A stretch of 7,831 nt of DNA from an uncultured Coriobacteriaceae bacterium (GTDB lineage Bacteria > Actinomycetota > Coriobacteriia > Coriobacteriales > QAMH01): NCBI GenBank assembly GCA_902783175.1, contig CACZQA010000081.1:1-7831 (forward strand), read 5' to 3'. Shown in pieces: positions 1 to 7,381 of this stretch (the stretch's first letter is position 1; each line of letters starts with the position of its first letter). A program made the position numbers and the translations under genes. The notes below the pieces were generated by a model. That model saw nothing but the letters and a program-made list of their open reading frames with translations, ran no database searches and was not told the DNA's origin.

Positions 1-3000
1 CCTCGCGCTGCCGCTCATCTGCCTTGCGCTGCTGCTCCTTCTGGTTGGAGAAGGCGACCGCAATCATCAGCTTGATGCGGTTGAGCTGGTTGACCTCGGA
101 CGCACCCGGATCGTAGTCGACGGCGACGATGTTGGACTGCGGGTAGCGGCGGCGCATCTCCTTGATGACGGCCTTGCCCACGACGTGGTTGGGCAGGCAC
201 GCGAACGGCTGCGTGCACACGATGTTGGGCGCGCCCTCGTTGATGAGCTCGACCATCTCGCCCGTGAGCAGCCAACCCTCGCCCATCATGTTGCACAGGT
301 CGAGAATCTGGCTCGCGCCCTCGGCAATCTCCTCGATGCGCTCGAACGGCTCGAAGCGGCTGGACTTTGCCAGCTCGCGGCGGATCGGGTCGCGCAGCTT
401 CTCGAGCGCCTTCACGACGCCCGTCGCGGTCAGGTACTTCTTGAGGTCGGGCGTGAGCTCCTGGTGCCTGAACGCCGGGTTCAAGATGCCGAACAGGAAG
501 AAGTCGACCAGGCCCGGGACGACCGCCTCGCAGCCCTCGCGCTCGATCGTGTCCACGATCTGGTTGTTGGCGGTCGGGTGGAACTTGACCAAGATCTCGC
601 CGACCACGCCGACGCGCGGCTTGCTGCCGAAGTTCACGCACGGGAGCGTGTCGAAGTCGCGGACGATCTTCGCGTAGACCTTCTTGGCCTCGCGCAGCGA
701 AAGCCCGCACTCGTTCTCCTTCATCCAGTCCATCCACTTGCGGAACAGCTTGTTCGCGCTGCCGGGCTCGGCCTCGTACGGGCGCACGCGGTACAGGCAC
801 ATCATAAGCAGATCGCCCACGAGCAGCGCCGGGACGGCGGTCTTGAGCATCTGCGGCGTAACCGAGAAGCCGGAATTGCTCTCGCCCGTGTCGTTGAACG
901 CGAGGCTGATGACCGGCACCTGGTCCAGGCCGGCGTCGTGCAGGCCCTTTCGGATGAGGCTGATGTAGTTGGTTGCGCGGCACCCGCCGCCGGTCTGGGT
1001 GATGATGAAGGCGGTCTTGTCCATGTCGTAGCGCCCGGACGTCGCCGCCTCCATGATCTGGCCCGTGACCAGGATGGACGGGTAGCAGATGTCGTTGTTG
1101 ACGTACTTCAGGCCCGCATCGACCGCGCCCGGGTCAACGGACGGCAGAAGCTCGAGGTTGTAGCCGTAGTGGTGGAAGATCGGCACGAGCAGCTCGAAGT
1201 GGATCGGCGACATCTGGGGCGCGAGGATGGTGTACTCACCCGATTCCTGCATTTCCTTCGTGTACTCGACGCGCGGGAACTCGGTCGACGCCGCCACACG
1301 GTTGGGCTCAAACTCGAAGGTCGGGTTGCTCTCGCACGACTGGCACGCGGTGTCCAAGATCTCGCGGCGTGCGGCGTCTTCGCCTTGCGGCGTGCCGTCC
1401 GCCTTCTGCTTGAGCGCTGCCAGAAGCGAGCGGATGCGGATGCGCGCCGCGCCCAGGTTGGAAACCTCGTCGATCTTGAGCACGGTGTAGACCTTGCCCG
1501 ACCCCTCGATAATCTCCTGTACCTCGTCGGTGGTCAGCGCGTCCAAGCCGCACCCGAAGGAGTTCAGCTGCACGAGGTCGAGGTCGGTGCGCTGCGTGAC
1601 GACCTTTGCCGCATTGTAGAGGCGGGTATGGAACATCCACTGGTCGTATACGCGCAGGTTGCGCTGCAGGTCGCCCAGGTGCGCGATGGAATCCTCGGTG
1701 AGCACGGCCATGCCAAAGCTCGTGATGAGCTCGGGGATGGCGTGGTTGATCTCGTTGTCGATGTGGTAGGGGCGCCCCGCCAAGACGATGCCGTGGGCGT
1801 TGTGCTCCTCGATCCACTGGAGGGTCTTCTCGCCCTGCGCGCGCATCTGGTTCTTGAAGTCGAGGTCCGCCTGCCACGCGCGGTCGACGGCGTCGTCGAT
1901 TTCCTTCTTCGATGGGTACGCGAGCTCGGGGTGCTGCTTTTTGCGCTCTTTGACCAGGTGCTCGAACAGACGCTTCTTGAGCGCCTCTTTGTCATCGTAG
2001 GGGATGAACGGGTTGAGGAAGTCCGTGCGGCTCGTGCGCAGCTCGTCGATGTTGAGCTTGAGCGCCTCGGAATAGCTCATGACGATCGGGCAGTTGTAGT
2101 GGTTGTTCGCGCCCGCGTCTTCCTGGCGCTCCCAGCGGATGCACGGCATCCAGATGAAGTCGACGTCGCGCTCGAGCAGGTCCATGATGTGCCCGTGCGA
2201 AAGCTTGGCCGGATAGCACGCGTTTTCGGACGGCATCGACTCGATGCCCTTTTTGAAGGTCGCCTTCGTCGACGGCTCGGATAGCTCGACACGGTAGCCG
2301 AGCTGCGTGAAGAAGCTATGCCAGAACGGGTAGTTCTCGTACATGTTGAGCGCGCGCGGGATGCCGACCGTGCCGTACTTGGCCTTCTCGACCGGCAGCG
2401 ATTCGCGGTCGAACAGCAGGTCGTTCTTGAACTCGAACAGGTTGGGCACTTTGTTCTTGTCGCGCTTGACGCCGGCACCGCGCTCGCAGCGGTTGCCCGT
2501 GATGAAGCGGCGGCGCTTGCCGGTCTCGGGGTCCTTGCCAAAGTCGTTGATGGTGAGCAGGCAGTTGTTCTCGCACAGGCCGCAGCGCGCCGTGCTGTGC
2601 TTGATCTCGAGCTGGTCGATTTGCGCGCAGGTCAGAAGCGTAGAGCCCGCCTCGGTCGCACGGTCGCGCGCCAGCAGCGCAGCGCCCCATGCGCCCATGT
2701 TGCCCGCGATGTCGGGACGAATCGCATCGTGGCCCGCGAGCAGCTCGAACGCGCGCAGGACCGCATCGTTCAGAAACGTGCCGCCCTGGACGACCGCATG
2801 GGTGCCGAGCTCGCTTGCGTCGCGCAGCTTGATGACCTTGAACAGGGCGTTCTTGATGACCGAATACGACAGGCCGGCGGAGATGTCGGCGACGGTCGCG
2901 CCCTCCTTCTGCGCCTGCTTGACGCGGGAGTTCATGAAGACGGTGCAGCGGCTGCCGAGGTCGACCGGCGCGTCAGACTTGAGAGCCTCGGCGGCGAAGT

Positions 3001-4426
3001 CCTTGATGTCGAGGTTGAGCGAGGTCGCGAATGCCTCGATGAACGATCCGCAACCAGCAGAGCAGGCTTCGTTGAGCATGATGTGCTCGATGACGCCGTT
3101 CTTGACGCGCATGCACTTCATGTCCTGGCCGCCGATGTCGAGGATGAAGTCGACATCCGGACGCAGTTCCTGCGCACCGCGCAGATGTGCGACGGTCTCG
3201 ATCTCGCCGCTGTCGGCCTGGATGGCCTCGAGCAGCAGCGCCTCGCCGTAGCCGGTCGTCGTCGTGTGGCCGATGGTCACGAGCGGGTTGCCCTGCTCGT
3301 CACGTGGAATCTGCGCCTCGAGCTCGCCGAGCATCTTGCGCGCCGTGCCGAGGACGTCGCCTTTGTTGTTGGCGTAGAAGCTGTAGAGGATCTCGCCGTC
3401 TTCGCCCACCAAGACGGACTTGAGCGTCGTGGAACCGGCGTCGATGCCGAGGTACGCGCGCCCACGGTAGTCGGCGAGGCTCGCCTTGGGGACGGTCGCC
3501 TGTGCGTGACGCTCCTTGAACAGCTTGTATTCGCTCTCGTTGGCAAACAGCGGGTCGAGTCGCTCGACCTCGGAACCCTGGATATTGCCGAGATTTGCCA
3601 TGCGTTCCTTGAGCTCGGCGAGCGTGACCGTGTCGTTGTTGTCCTCGGAGGCGAGCGCTGCGCCCTGCGCCACGAACAGGTGCGAGTGGTCGGGCACGAT
3701 GGTGGTCTCGTCGGTGAGGCCCAGCGTCTCGATGAAGCGCTGGCGCAGCTCGGAGAGGTAATGCAGCGGGCCGCCGAGGAAGGCGACGTTGCCGCGGATG
3801 GGACGGCCGCATGCGAGGCCGGAGATGGTCTGCATGACGACGGCCTGGAAGACGGAGGCGGCGATGTCTTCCTTCTTCGCTCCCTCGTTGAGCAGCGGCT
3901 GAACATCGGTCTTGGCAAAGACGCCGCAGCGCGAGGCGATCGGGTAGATGATGGTGTGGTTGCGGGCGAGCTCGTTCAAGCCTGATGCATCCGTGTCGAG
4001 CAGGGTCGCCATCTGGTCGATGAACGCGCCGGTGCCGCCCGCGCAGGTGCCGTTCATGCGCTGCTCGATGCCGCCGTCGAAGTAGATGATCTTCGCGTCC
4101 TCGCCGCCAAGCTCGATGGCGACGTCGGTGCGCGGGATGATGCACTCGATGGCGGTCTTGTTGGCGATGACCTCCTGGATGAACGGCACGCCGAGCCAGT
4201 TGGCCAGCAGCAGACCGCCCGAGCCGGTGATGGTGATGGTCGCCGGACGGTCGCCGACCTGCTCGAGCGCCTCGTCGACGATGCCGATGATGGTCGCGCG
4301 GATGTCGGAGTGGTGGCGGCGGTAGACGGAGTAGACAATAGCATCGGTCTCGTCGAGGACGAGCAGCTTTACGGTGGTGGAACCGACGTCGACGCCGATA
4401 CGCAGCGGTTTGTTCTTCGTGTCCAT
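1..4426 (-). CDS. Giant two-domain acyl-CoA dehydratase activase with DUF2229 and C-terminal dehydratase-like region (3' end outside window)
   Basis: The frame stays open from the ATG at 4426 to the left edge: 1,475 codons, C-terminus missing. Residues 1-270 form an ASKHA-fold activase domain with GVDVGSTT (11-18), GGEDAK (from 107), CAGGTG (C128) and SRCGVF (C167). Residues 325-600 form a second one with GIDAGSTT (327-334), GGQDMK (from 432), ACSAGCGSF (C455, C459) and SRCTVF (C494). In both, the cysteines lie 39 residues apart, as I recall for the [4Fe-4S] ligands of the HgdC activase. Next come a four-Cys cluster (C615, C618, C622, C647), a DUF2229-like region (about 680-870, with NACYPAK at C737 and MPCIRWE at C762), SFGCGLDAL (C959), CxxC 1028/1031 and a dehydratase-like C-terminal part (NNDICYPS C1114, [11 protein letters not shown]1149, [12 protein letters not shown]1404/C1410). 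By family, activases use ATP to drive an electron into a dehydratase; this one's substrate is unknown. Family members of roughly 1,400-1,500 residues suggest little is missing. It lies 35 bp after the TetR gene; the ribosome site is weak (GAAGAA). Confidence 0.93.
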   Translation of the reverse strand, partial: MDTKNKPLRIGVDVGSTTVKLLVLDETDAIVYSVYRRHHSDIRATIIGIVDEALEQVGDRPATITITGSGGLLLANWLGVPFIQEVIANKTAIECIIPRTDVAIELGGEDAKIIYFDGGIEQRMNGTCAGGTGAFIDQMATLLDTDASGLNELARNHTIIYPIASRCGVFAKTDVQPLLNEGAKKEDIAASVFQAVVMQTISGLACGRPIRGNVAFLGGPLHYLSELRQRFIETLGLTDETTIVPDHSHLFVAQGAALASEDNNDTVTLAELKERMANLGNIQGSEVERLDPLFANESEYKLFKERHAQATVPKASLADYRGRAYLGIDAGSTTLKSVLVGEDGEILYSFYANNKGDVLGTARKMLGELEAQIPRDEQGNPLVTIGHTTTTGYGEALLLEAIQADSGEIETVAHLRGAQELRPDVDFILDIGGQDMKCMRVKNGVIEHIMLNEACSAGCGSFIEAFATSLNLDIKDFAAEALKSDAPVDLGSRCTVFMNSRVKQAQKEGATVADISAGLSYSVIKNALFKVIKLRDASELGTHAVVQGGTFLNDAVLRAFELLAGHDAIRPDIAGNMGAWGAALLARDRATEAGSTLLTCAQIDQLEIKHSTARCGLCENNCLLTINDFGKDPETGKRRRFITGNRCERGAGVKRDKNKVPNLFEFKNDLLFDRESLPVEKAKYGTVGIPRALNMYENYPFWHSFFTQLGYRVELSEPSTKATFKKGIESMPSENACYPAKLSHGHIMDLLERDVDFIWMPCIRWERQEDAGANNHYNCPIVMSYSEALKLNIDELRTSRTDFLNPFIPYDDKEALKKRLFEHLVKERKKQHPELAYPSKKEIDDAVDRAWQADLDFKNQMRAQGEKTLQWIEEHNAHGIVLAGRPYHIDNEINHAIPELITSFGMAVLTEDSIAHLGDLQRNLRVYDQWMFHTRLYNAAKVVTQRTDLDLVQLNSFGCGLDALTTDEVQEIIEGSGKVYTVLKIDEVSNLGAARIRIRSLLAALKQKADGTPQGEDAARREILDTACQSCESNPTFEFEPNRVAASTEFPRVEYTKEMQESGEYTILAPQMSPIHFELLVPIFHHYGYNLELLPSVDPGAVDAGLKYVNNDICYPSILVTGQIMEAATSGRYDMDKTAFIITQTGGGCRATNYISLIRKGLHDAGLDQVPVISLAFNDTGESNSGFSVTPQMLKTAVPALLVGDLLMMCLYRVRPYEAEPGSANKLFRKWMDWMKENECGLSLREAKKVYAKIVRDFDTLPCVNFGSKPRVGVVGEILVKFHPTANNQIVDTIEREGCEAVVPGLVDFFLFGILNPAFRHQELTPDLKKYLTATGVVKALEKLRDPIRRELAKSSRFEPFERIEEIAEGASQILDLCNMMGEGWLLTGEMVELINEGAPNIVCTQPFACLPNHVVGKAVIKEMRRRYPQSNIVAVDYDPGASEVNQLNRIKLMIAVAFSNQKEQQRKADERQRE

Positions 4427-4461
4427 GGTTTTTCTTCGCTCTCTATCTCGATGGAAAGGCG

Positions 4462-5106
4462 TTACAGTTTGATTGACTCGCCGGGCTTGATGAACAGCAG
4501 GCGCATCGCGATGCGCGCCATCTGCTCGGAGCTCTCTTTCATGCCGGTCTCGATCCAGCGGTTGATGACGCCCATGTAGGCGTTCGCGTAGAACGCGATG
4601 TAGTAGCCCACGAACGCGTCGTCGCTGTTGCGGTAGCGCTCGTGCAAGATCGATTGGATGAAGTTCGCGCACACCATGTCGCATACGCGCGGCCCAAAGC
4701 TCGCGTCCCCGCCTGCGCCGGCGACGGCATGGAGGAAATCACCCTGCTCGCGCAGATACTCGAACAGGTCGACGAGCAGCGGAAGCGGCTCCTTGGTGAC
4801 ACTCACCTTGACGACGGACGCAAGCGTGAGCGCCGACAGGCGGGCCTGGAACTGCTCGAGGCCCTCGAAGAACTCGTCTTCGAGCGCGCACAGCAGCTCG
4901 TCTTTGTCGTGATAGTGGTTGTAGAAGGTGCCGCGGTTGATGTCGGCGCGGTCGCACAGGTCGTTGACTGTGAAGCCGTCGAACCCTCCTTCTTCGGTGA
5001 GCTCGATGAGCGCCTGACGCAGAGCGCGCTTCGTGCGCACGATGCGGCGGTCCTTGCCAGCGGCGGGCGCCTTCTGGGTTGTCTTTCGGAGTACGGCCGT
5101 GGCCAT
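4462..5106 (-). CDS. TetR/AcrR-family transcriptional regulator
   Basis: This is a 214-residue one-component repressor-type protein. Residues 20-75 are the DNA-binding domain: a first helix ([20 protein letters not shown]), then [14 protein letters not shown] and the recognition helix [16 protein letters not shown] (57-72), the classic TetR signature. The remaining 140 residues are the helical ligand-binding and dimerisation part, which resembles the TetR_C_8-type C-terminus; its ligand cannot be deduced. An upstream in-frame ATG at 5142 would add 12 residues (MCVVSKSERKGP). I prefer the ATG at 5106 because AAAGGGA stands just in front of it, the 5142 ATG has no ribosome site, and the extra stretch overlaps the proposed operator. 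The stop TAA at 4464-4462 is 35 bp from the activase start, same strand, so the two are probably co-transcribed. Likely role (inference): autoregulation and control of the activase gene. An activator role or distant targets are possible. Confidence 0.93.
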   Translation of the reverse strand: MATAVLRKTTQKAPAAGKDRRIVRTKRALRQALIELTEEGGFDGFTVNDLCDRADINRGTFYNHYHDKDELLCALEDEFFEGLEQFQARLSALTLASVVKVSVTKEPLPLLVDLFEYLREQGDFLHAVAGAGGDASFGPRVCDMVCANFIQSILHERYRNSDDAFVGYYIAFYANAYMGVINRWIETGMKESSEQMARIAMRLLFIKPGESIKL

Positions 5107-5118
5107 AGGTCCCTTTCT
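5107..5118 (-). promoter_or_regulatory. Ribosome binding site that decides the TetR start
   Basis: On the minus strand AGAAAGGGACCT immediately precedes the ATG at 5106. The purine core AAAGGGA ends 3 bases before the start codon, a slightly short spacing. The alternative ATG at 5142 is preceded by cttcgttgaaaa, which has no comparable core. Confidence 0.55.
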
Positions 5119-5126
5119 CTCGCTTT

Positions 5127-5160
5127 TCGACACGACGCACATTTTTCAACGAAGTGTCGA
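5127..5160. promoter_or_regulatory. Inverted repeat, candidate TetR operator
   Basis: The arms TCGACAC (5127-5133) and GTGTCGA (5154-5160) are perfect 7-bp complements separated by 20 bp. The element lies in the untranslated leader between the predicted promoter at 5173-5201 and the TetR start at 5106, where a bound repressor would block transcription. TetR-family proteins commonly bind inverted repeats next to their own gene. The wide spacing is larger than in many TetR operators, so it may bind two dimers, be a leader hairpin, or be chance. Confidence 0.4.
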
Positions 5161-5172
5161 TTTTCTGAGAGC

Positions 5173-5201
5173 ATTGTAGCGACGAGCTGCGAGAGCATCA
5201 A
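5173..5201 (-). promoter_or_regulatory. Sigma-70-type promoter of the TetR-activase operon
   Basis: On the minus strand the -35 box TTGATG (5201-5196) and the -10 box TACAAT (5178-5173) are separated by exactly 17 bp. Each box is close to consensus (TTGACA, TATAAT). Transcription would start near 5166, giving a leader of about 60 bases before the TetR ATG at 5106. It stands just outside the repeat block and is the best promoter match I found in the window. Confidence 0.65.
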
Positions 5202-5291
5202 GAGGCTGCGTATGGAGAGAGTGGGGAGATGAGTGCAGGCGGGCCGCGGAAGGGGGCAAGGGCGACGGACCCGGGGAGCCGAAAATGTCCC

Positions 5292-5485
5292 CCTCGTGGG
5301 ATCTCACGGCAGCGGGCACGCCTGCACGTCTCCCTCGGGCGGTTCCGCGGCACTTTGCGCGCCGGCGTGCCACGGAAGGGGCCGAGGGTGACGTTATTCG
5401 CCGCGGAAGGGGGCGAGGGCGACGAATTCTGGCCCGAAAGCTTCCCCCTCGCGGGGTTCTGCGACAGCCGAAGGCTGGGCATGCC
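5292..5485 (+). repeat. 194-bp direct repeat, copy 1
   Basis: It begins cctcgtgggatctcacggca and ends with ggcatgcc. Its first 70 bp (5292-5361) are identical to 5634-5703. The remaining 124 bp align without gaps to 5704-5827, with about 26 mismatches by hand count. It contains one version of the GC-rich module, including AGCTTCCCCCTC (5439-5450), whose inverse complement recurs at 5529-5540. Confidence 0.9.
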
Positions 5486-5492
5486 GCGGAGC

Positions 5493-5616
5493 GCCTCGAG
5501 GGAGAAGCTGCACGCCACGGGAGGCACCGAGGGGGAAGCTGCGTGCTACGGAATGCAGCAAGGGGGAAGTTGCACGCCACGAGAGACGGCAAGGGAGAAG
5601 GTGCCATTCCCGTTGC
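5493..5616 (+). repeat. 31-bp tandem repeat, about 3.6 copies
   Basis: Units start at 5493, 5524, 5555 and 5586, exactly 31 bp apart. The shared core is roughly GAGGGGGAAGCTGCACGCCA. Units 1 to 3 agree over most of their length, and unit 4 only over about its first 19 bases before diverging. The array sits between the two copies of the 194-bp repeat. Since 31 is not a multiple of three, a repeated peptide is not encoded. Confidence 0.75.
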
Positions 5617-5633
5617 CTCCGCGGCCCCTTCTA

Positions 5634-5827
5634 CCTCGTGGGATCTCACGGCAGCGGGCACGCCTGCACGTCTCCCTCGGGCGGTTCCGCGGCACTTTGC
5701 GCGGCGGCAGGCCGTGGAAAGCACCAAAGGCGACGTTTTTCGCCGCGGACGGGGCCGAGGGCGACGGATTCGGGGCCGAAAGCGTCGCCCTTGCGGGGTT
5801 CCGCGGCAGCGGAGGGCGGGGCGTGCC
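5634..5827 (+). repeat. 194-bp direct repeat, copy 2
   Basis: This is the second copy, 342 bp from the first, ending 15 bp before the PFL stop codon at 5842-5844. The first 70 bp are identical to copy 1 and the rest is about 79% identical and ungapped. Most differences between copies would change the encoded amino acid in the open plus-strand frame, so the sequence is not being conserved as a protein. Confidence 0.9.
5758..5791. other. Potential stem-loop in repeat copy 2
   Basis: AGGGCGACG (5758-5766) and CGTCGCCCT (5783-5791) are perfect 9-bp complements, and the 16-base interior contains a nested TTCG...CGAA pairing (5769-5780). It is not followed by a run of T on either strand, so it does not look like a classical intrinsic terminator. 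Copy 1 keeps the left arm but has lost the right arm, so pairing is not conserved between copies. Confidence 0.5.
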
Positions 5828-5831
5828 CGCC
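5815..5831 (-). other. Short GC stem-loop just after the PFL stop
   Basis: GGCGGG (5815-5820) and CCCGCC (5826-5831) pair around a 5-base loop, starting about 10 bases downstream of the PFL stop on the transcript. There is no U-tract behind it, so it may only stabilise the 3' end or be compositional. I do not call it a terminator. Confidence 0.25.
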
Positions 5832-5841
5832 GCGCGCGTGG

Positions 5842-7206
5842 TTAGTTCTTGAGCGAATTGATTGGCGCGGGGAAGCGCCCGCCGCGGTGCGCGAAGACCG
5901 TGCCCGCGTGAGTGTTGACCGCCATGATGGGCGCGCTGCCCAGCAGGCCGCCAAACTCGAGCGTGTCGCACGCCTTCTTGCCCACTGCCGGAATGACGCG
6001 GACTGCCGTCGTCTTGTTGTTGATGAGGCCGATGGCAGACTCGTCGGCGATGATGCCCGCGATCGCCTCGACGGTCGTGTCGCCGGGGATCGCGATCATG
6101 TCCAGACCAACCGAGCACACGCTCGTCATGGCCTCGAGCTTCTCGATGCACAGCGCACCGTCTTCAGCCGCCTTGATCATGCCCGCGTCCTCGCTGACCG
6201 GGATGAACGCACCCGACAGGCCGCCGACGCTCGAGCTCGCCATGACGCCGCCCTTCTTGACCGCGTCGTTGAGCAGCGCGAGCGCCGCCGTCGTGCCCGG
6301 GCCGCCGACCTGCCCCACGCCGATAGACTCGATGATGTCCGCCACGGAATCGCCGCGGGCGGGAGTCGGCGCGAGCGAGAGGTCGAGGATGCCCTTCTGG
6401 TACCCCAGGCGCTTTGCCGCCTCGCGCGCGATGAGCTCGCCCGCACGGGTAATCTTGAAGGTTGTCGCCTTGATGGCCTCGGCGACTTCCATGATCGAGG
6501 CGTCCTTGGGCATGCTGTCGATGACCGCGTGCACGACACCCGGACCGGAAACGCCGACGTTGATGACCTCGTCGGCCTCTCCCGAGCCGTGCATCGCGCC
6601 CGCCATGAAGGGGTTGTCCTGCACCATGTTGCAGAAGATGACGAGCTTGGCGCATGCGATTGAGTCGCGGTCGGCCGTGACCTCGGCGCACTCGCGCACG
6701 ACCTGCGCCATGCGCAGCACCGCATCCATGTTGATGCCGGCGCGCGTCGAGCCGACGTTGACGCTCGAGCAGACATTGTCCGTGACGGAAAGCGCGTGCG
6801 GGATGCTGTCGATCAGGCGTCGGTCGCTATCACTCGCGCCCTTTTGGACGAGCGCGGTAAAGCCGCCCACGAAGTTGACCCCAACTTCCTTGGAGGCGTT
6901 GTCGAGCGCGATGGCGATGGGCGTCAGGTCCTCCGCCTTGGTCGCGCCGCAGATCTCTGCGATGGGTGTGACGGCGATGCGCTTGTGGATGATCGGGATA
7001 CCGTACTCGCGCTCGAGCTGCTCGGCCGTGGGCACGAGCTTCTCGGCCGCCATGGTCAGGCGGTCGTAGACGCGCTGCGCCATGACGTTGATGTCCTCGT
7101 GAACGCAGCTGCGCAGGTTCAGCCCGAGGGTGATCGTGCGGATGTCGAGGTGATCTTGCGTCACCATCTGGATGGTCTCTACAACGTGTTCTGGTTCAAG
7201 CGCCAC
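5842..7206 (-). CDS. PFL family protein (DUF711 / UPF0210)
   Basis: This 454-residue protein matches the UPF0210/DUF711 family along its whole length (usual size about 450). Recognisable blocks run in order: [14 protein letters not shown] near the N-terminus, [15 protein letters not shown] (about 68-82), [112 protein letters not shown] and a C-terminal [13 protein letters not shown]. The 'PFL' name reflects structural relatedness to pyruvate formate-lyase, but I see no glycyl-radical RVxGY motif, and the biochemical role is unknown. It should be cytosolic: no signal peptide or membrane segment. The start is GTG at 7206, set by AAGGAG (7217-7212) five bases upstream. Family members often follow an ACT-domain gene; none is seen here. 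The repeat block begins 15 bp beyond the stop. Confidence 0.95.
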   Translation of the reverse strand: MALEPEHVVETIQMVTQDHLDIRTITLGLNLRSCVHEDINVMAQRVYDRLTMAAEKLVPTAEQLEREYGIPIIHKRIAVTPIAEICGATKAEDLTPIAIALDNASKEVGVNFVGGFTALVQKGASDSDRRLIDSIPHALSVTDNVCSSVNVGSTRAGINMDAVLRMAQVVRECAEVTADRDSIACAKLVIFCNMVQDNPFMAGAMHGSGEADEVINVGVSGPGVVHAVIDSMPKDASIMEVAEAIKATTFKITRAGELIAREAAKRLGYQKGILDLSLAPTPARGDSVADIIESIGVGQVGGPGTTAALALLNDAVKKGGVMASSSVGGLSGAFIPVSEDAGMIKAAEDGALCIEKLEAMTSVCSVGLDMIAIPGDTTVEAIAGIIADESAIGLINNKTTAVRVIPAVGKKACDTLEFGGLLGSAPIMAVNTHAGTVFAHRGGRFPAPINSLKN

Positions 7207-7218
7207 GGCTGCTCCTTC
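7207..7218 (-). promoter_or_regulatory. Strong ribosome binding site for the GTG start of the PFL gene
   Basis: On the minus strand GAAGGAGCAGCC precedes the GTG at 7206-7204. The AAGGAG core is a near-perfect Shine-Dalgarno match with a 5-base spacer and fixes this uncommon start codon. Confidence 0.8.
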
Positions 7219-7228
7219 GTTGACGACT

Positions 7229-7257
7229 ACGCTATGCGAATTCTATACGATATCCAA
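7229..7257 (-). promoter_or_regulatory. Weak promoter candidate for the PFL gene
   Basis: In the AT-richer patch before the PFL gene, the minus strand reads TTGGAT (7257-7252), 17 bp, then TAGCGT (7234-7229). An alternative -10, TATAGA (7247-7242), has no good -35 partner. Either would give a very short leader. Read-through from the upstream gene across the 175-bp gap is also possible. Confidence 0.25.
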
Positions 7258-7353
7258 AAGGGCGGCGGCATCGATTGCGCCGGTCACCTGCCAGCTGCGC
7301 TCGGCCGTGAGCTCGACGCGCGGCAGCAGAGCTGGCGGGCATGCCGAACACAT
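7243..7353 (-). CDS. Possible 36-residue small ORF between two genes
   Basis: An ATG at 7353 opens a 36-codon frame ending with TAG at 7245-7243, in the gap between the upstream gene and the PFL gene. From its ninth codon on, it uses codons like the neighbouring genes (mostly G or C in third position) and reads LLPRVELTAERSW. There is an AGAGAG purine stretch about 12 bases upstream, a poor ribosome site. I recognise no family. It could be a leader peptide, a remnant of a longer gene, or chance in GC-rich DNA. Confidence 0.2.
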   Translation of the reverse strand: MCSACPPALLPRVELTAERSWQVTGAIDAAALLDIV

Positions 7354-7381
7354 CGCATCTACCGCTCTCTATGCGTCGATG

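Larger units (their letters stand above)
5202..5841. other. Repeat-rich intergenic region without a convincing gene
   Basis: This stretch separates the PFL gene from the promoter of the TetR operon. Several frames on both strands are open simply because the sequence is GC-rich and lacks TA-containing stops. None has a good ribosome site, a recognisable product or codon-like conservation between repeat copies. Its content is a mosaic of related modules: a duplicated 194-bp unit, a 31-bp tandem repeat, and about three versions of a GGGCGAGGGCGACG...CCGAAA...CCCTCGCGGGGTTC module (near 5247-5311, 5404-5470 and 5747-5812). Confidence 0.7.

Noticed and set aside
185..2284. Plus-strand open frame of 699 codons
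   Set aside because: It lies wholly antisense to the activase, whose translation is unmistakable. The long frame is a shadow caused by GC-rich codons; its product is a low-complexity Arg/Asp/Val/Leu-rich chain with no recognisable domain.
2318..3985. Plus-strand open frame of 555 codons
   Set aside because: It is antisense shadow of the same activase, with the same biased composition and no family resemblance.
5104..5142. N-terminally extended TetR start at 5142
   Set aside because: It has no ribosome site and would overlap the inverted repeat; the ATG at 5106 has AAAGGGA in front and gives a normal-length TetR protein.
5493..5616. Possible CRISPR array
   Set aside because: The 31-bp units are directly adjacent with no unique spacers and no cas gene is present.
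5146..5727. Minus-strand open frame of 193 codons upstream of the TetR gene
   Set aside because: It covers repeats, promoter and operator, has an Arg/Pro/Ala-rich composition expected from GC-rich noncoding DNA, and resembles no family.
5229..5852. Plus-strand open frame of 207 codons over the repeat block, with a repeated peptide
   Set aside because: The internal repeat is a by-product of the 342-bp DNA repeat offset being divisible by three. Most differences between copies alter the amino acid, other frames on both strands are also open, and no ribosome site is seen.
5638..6663. Plus-strand open frame of 341 codons
   Set aside because: It is mostly antisense to the PFL gene, with typical shadow composition.
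7290..7336. GCCAGCT/AGCTGGC inverted repeat as a terminator of the upstream gene
   Set aside because: The 7-bp arms are 33 bases apart and no T-run follows, so there is no basis for a terminator call.
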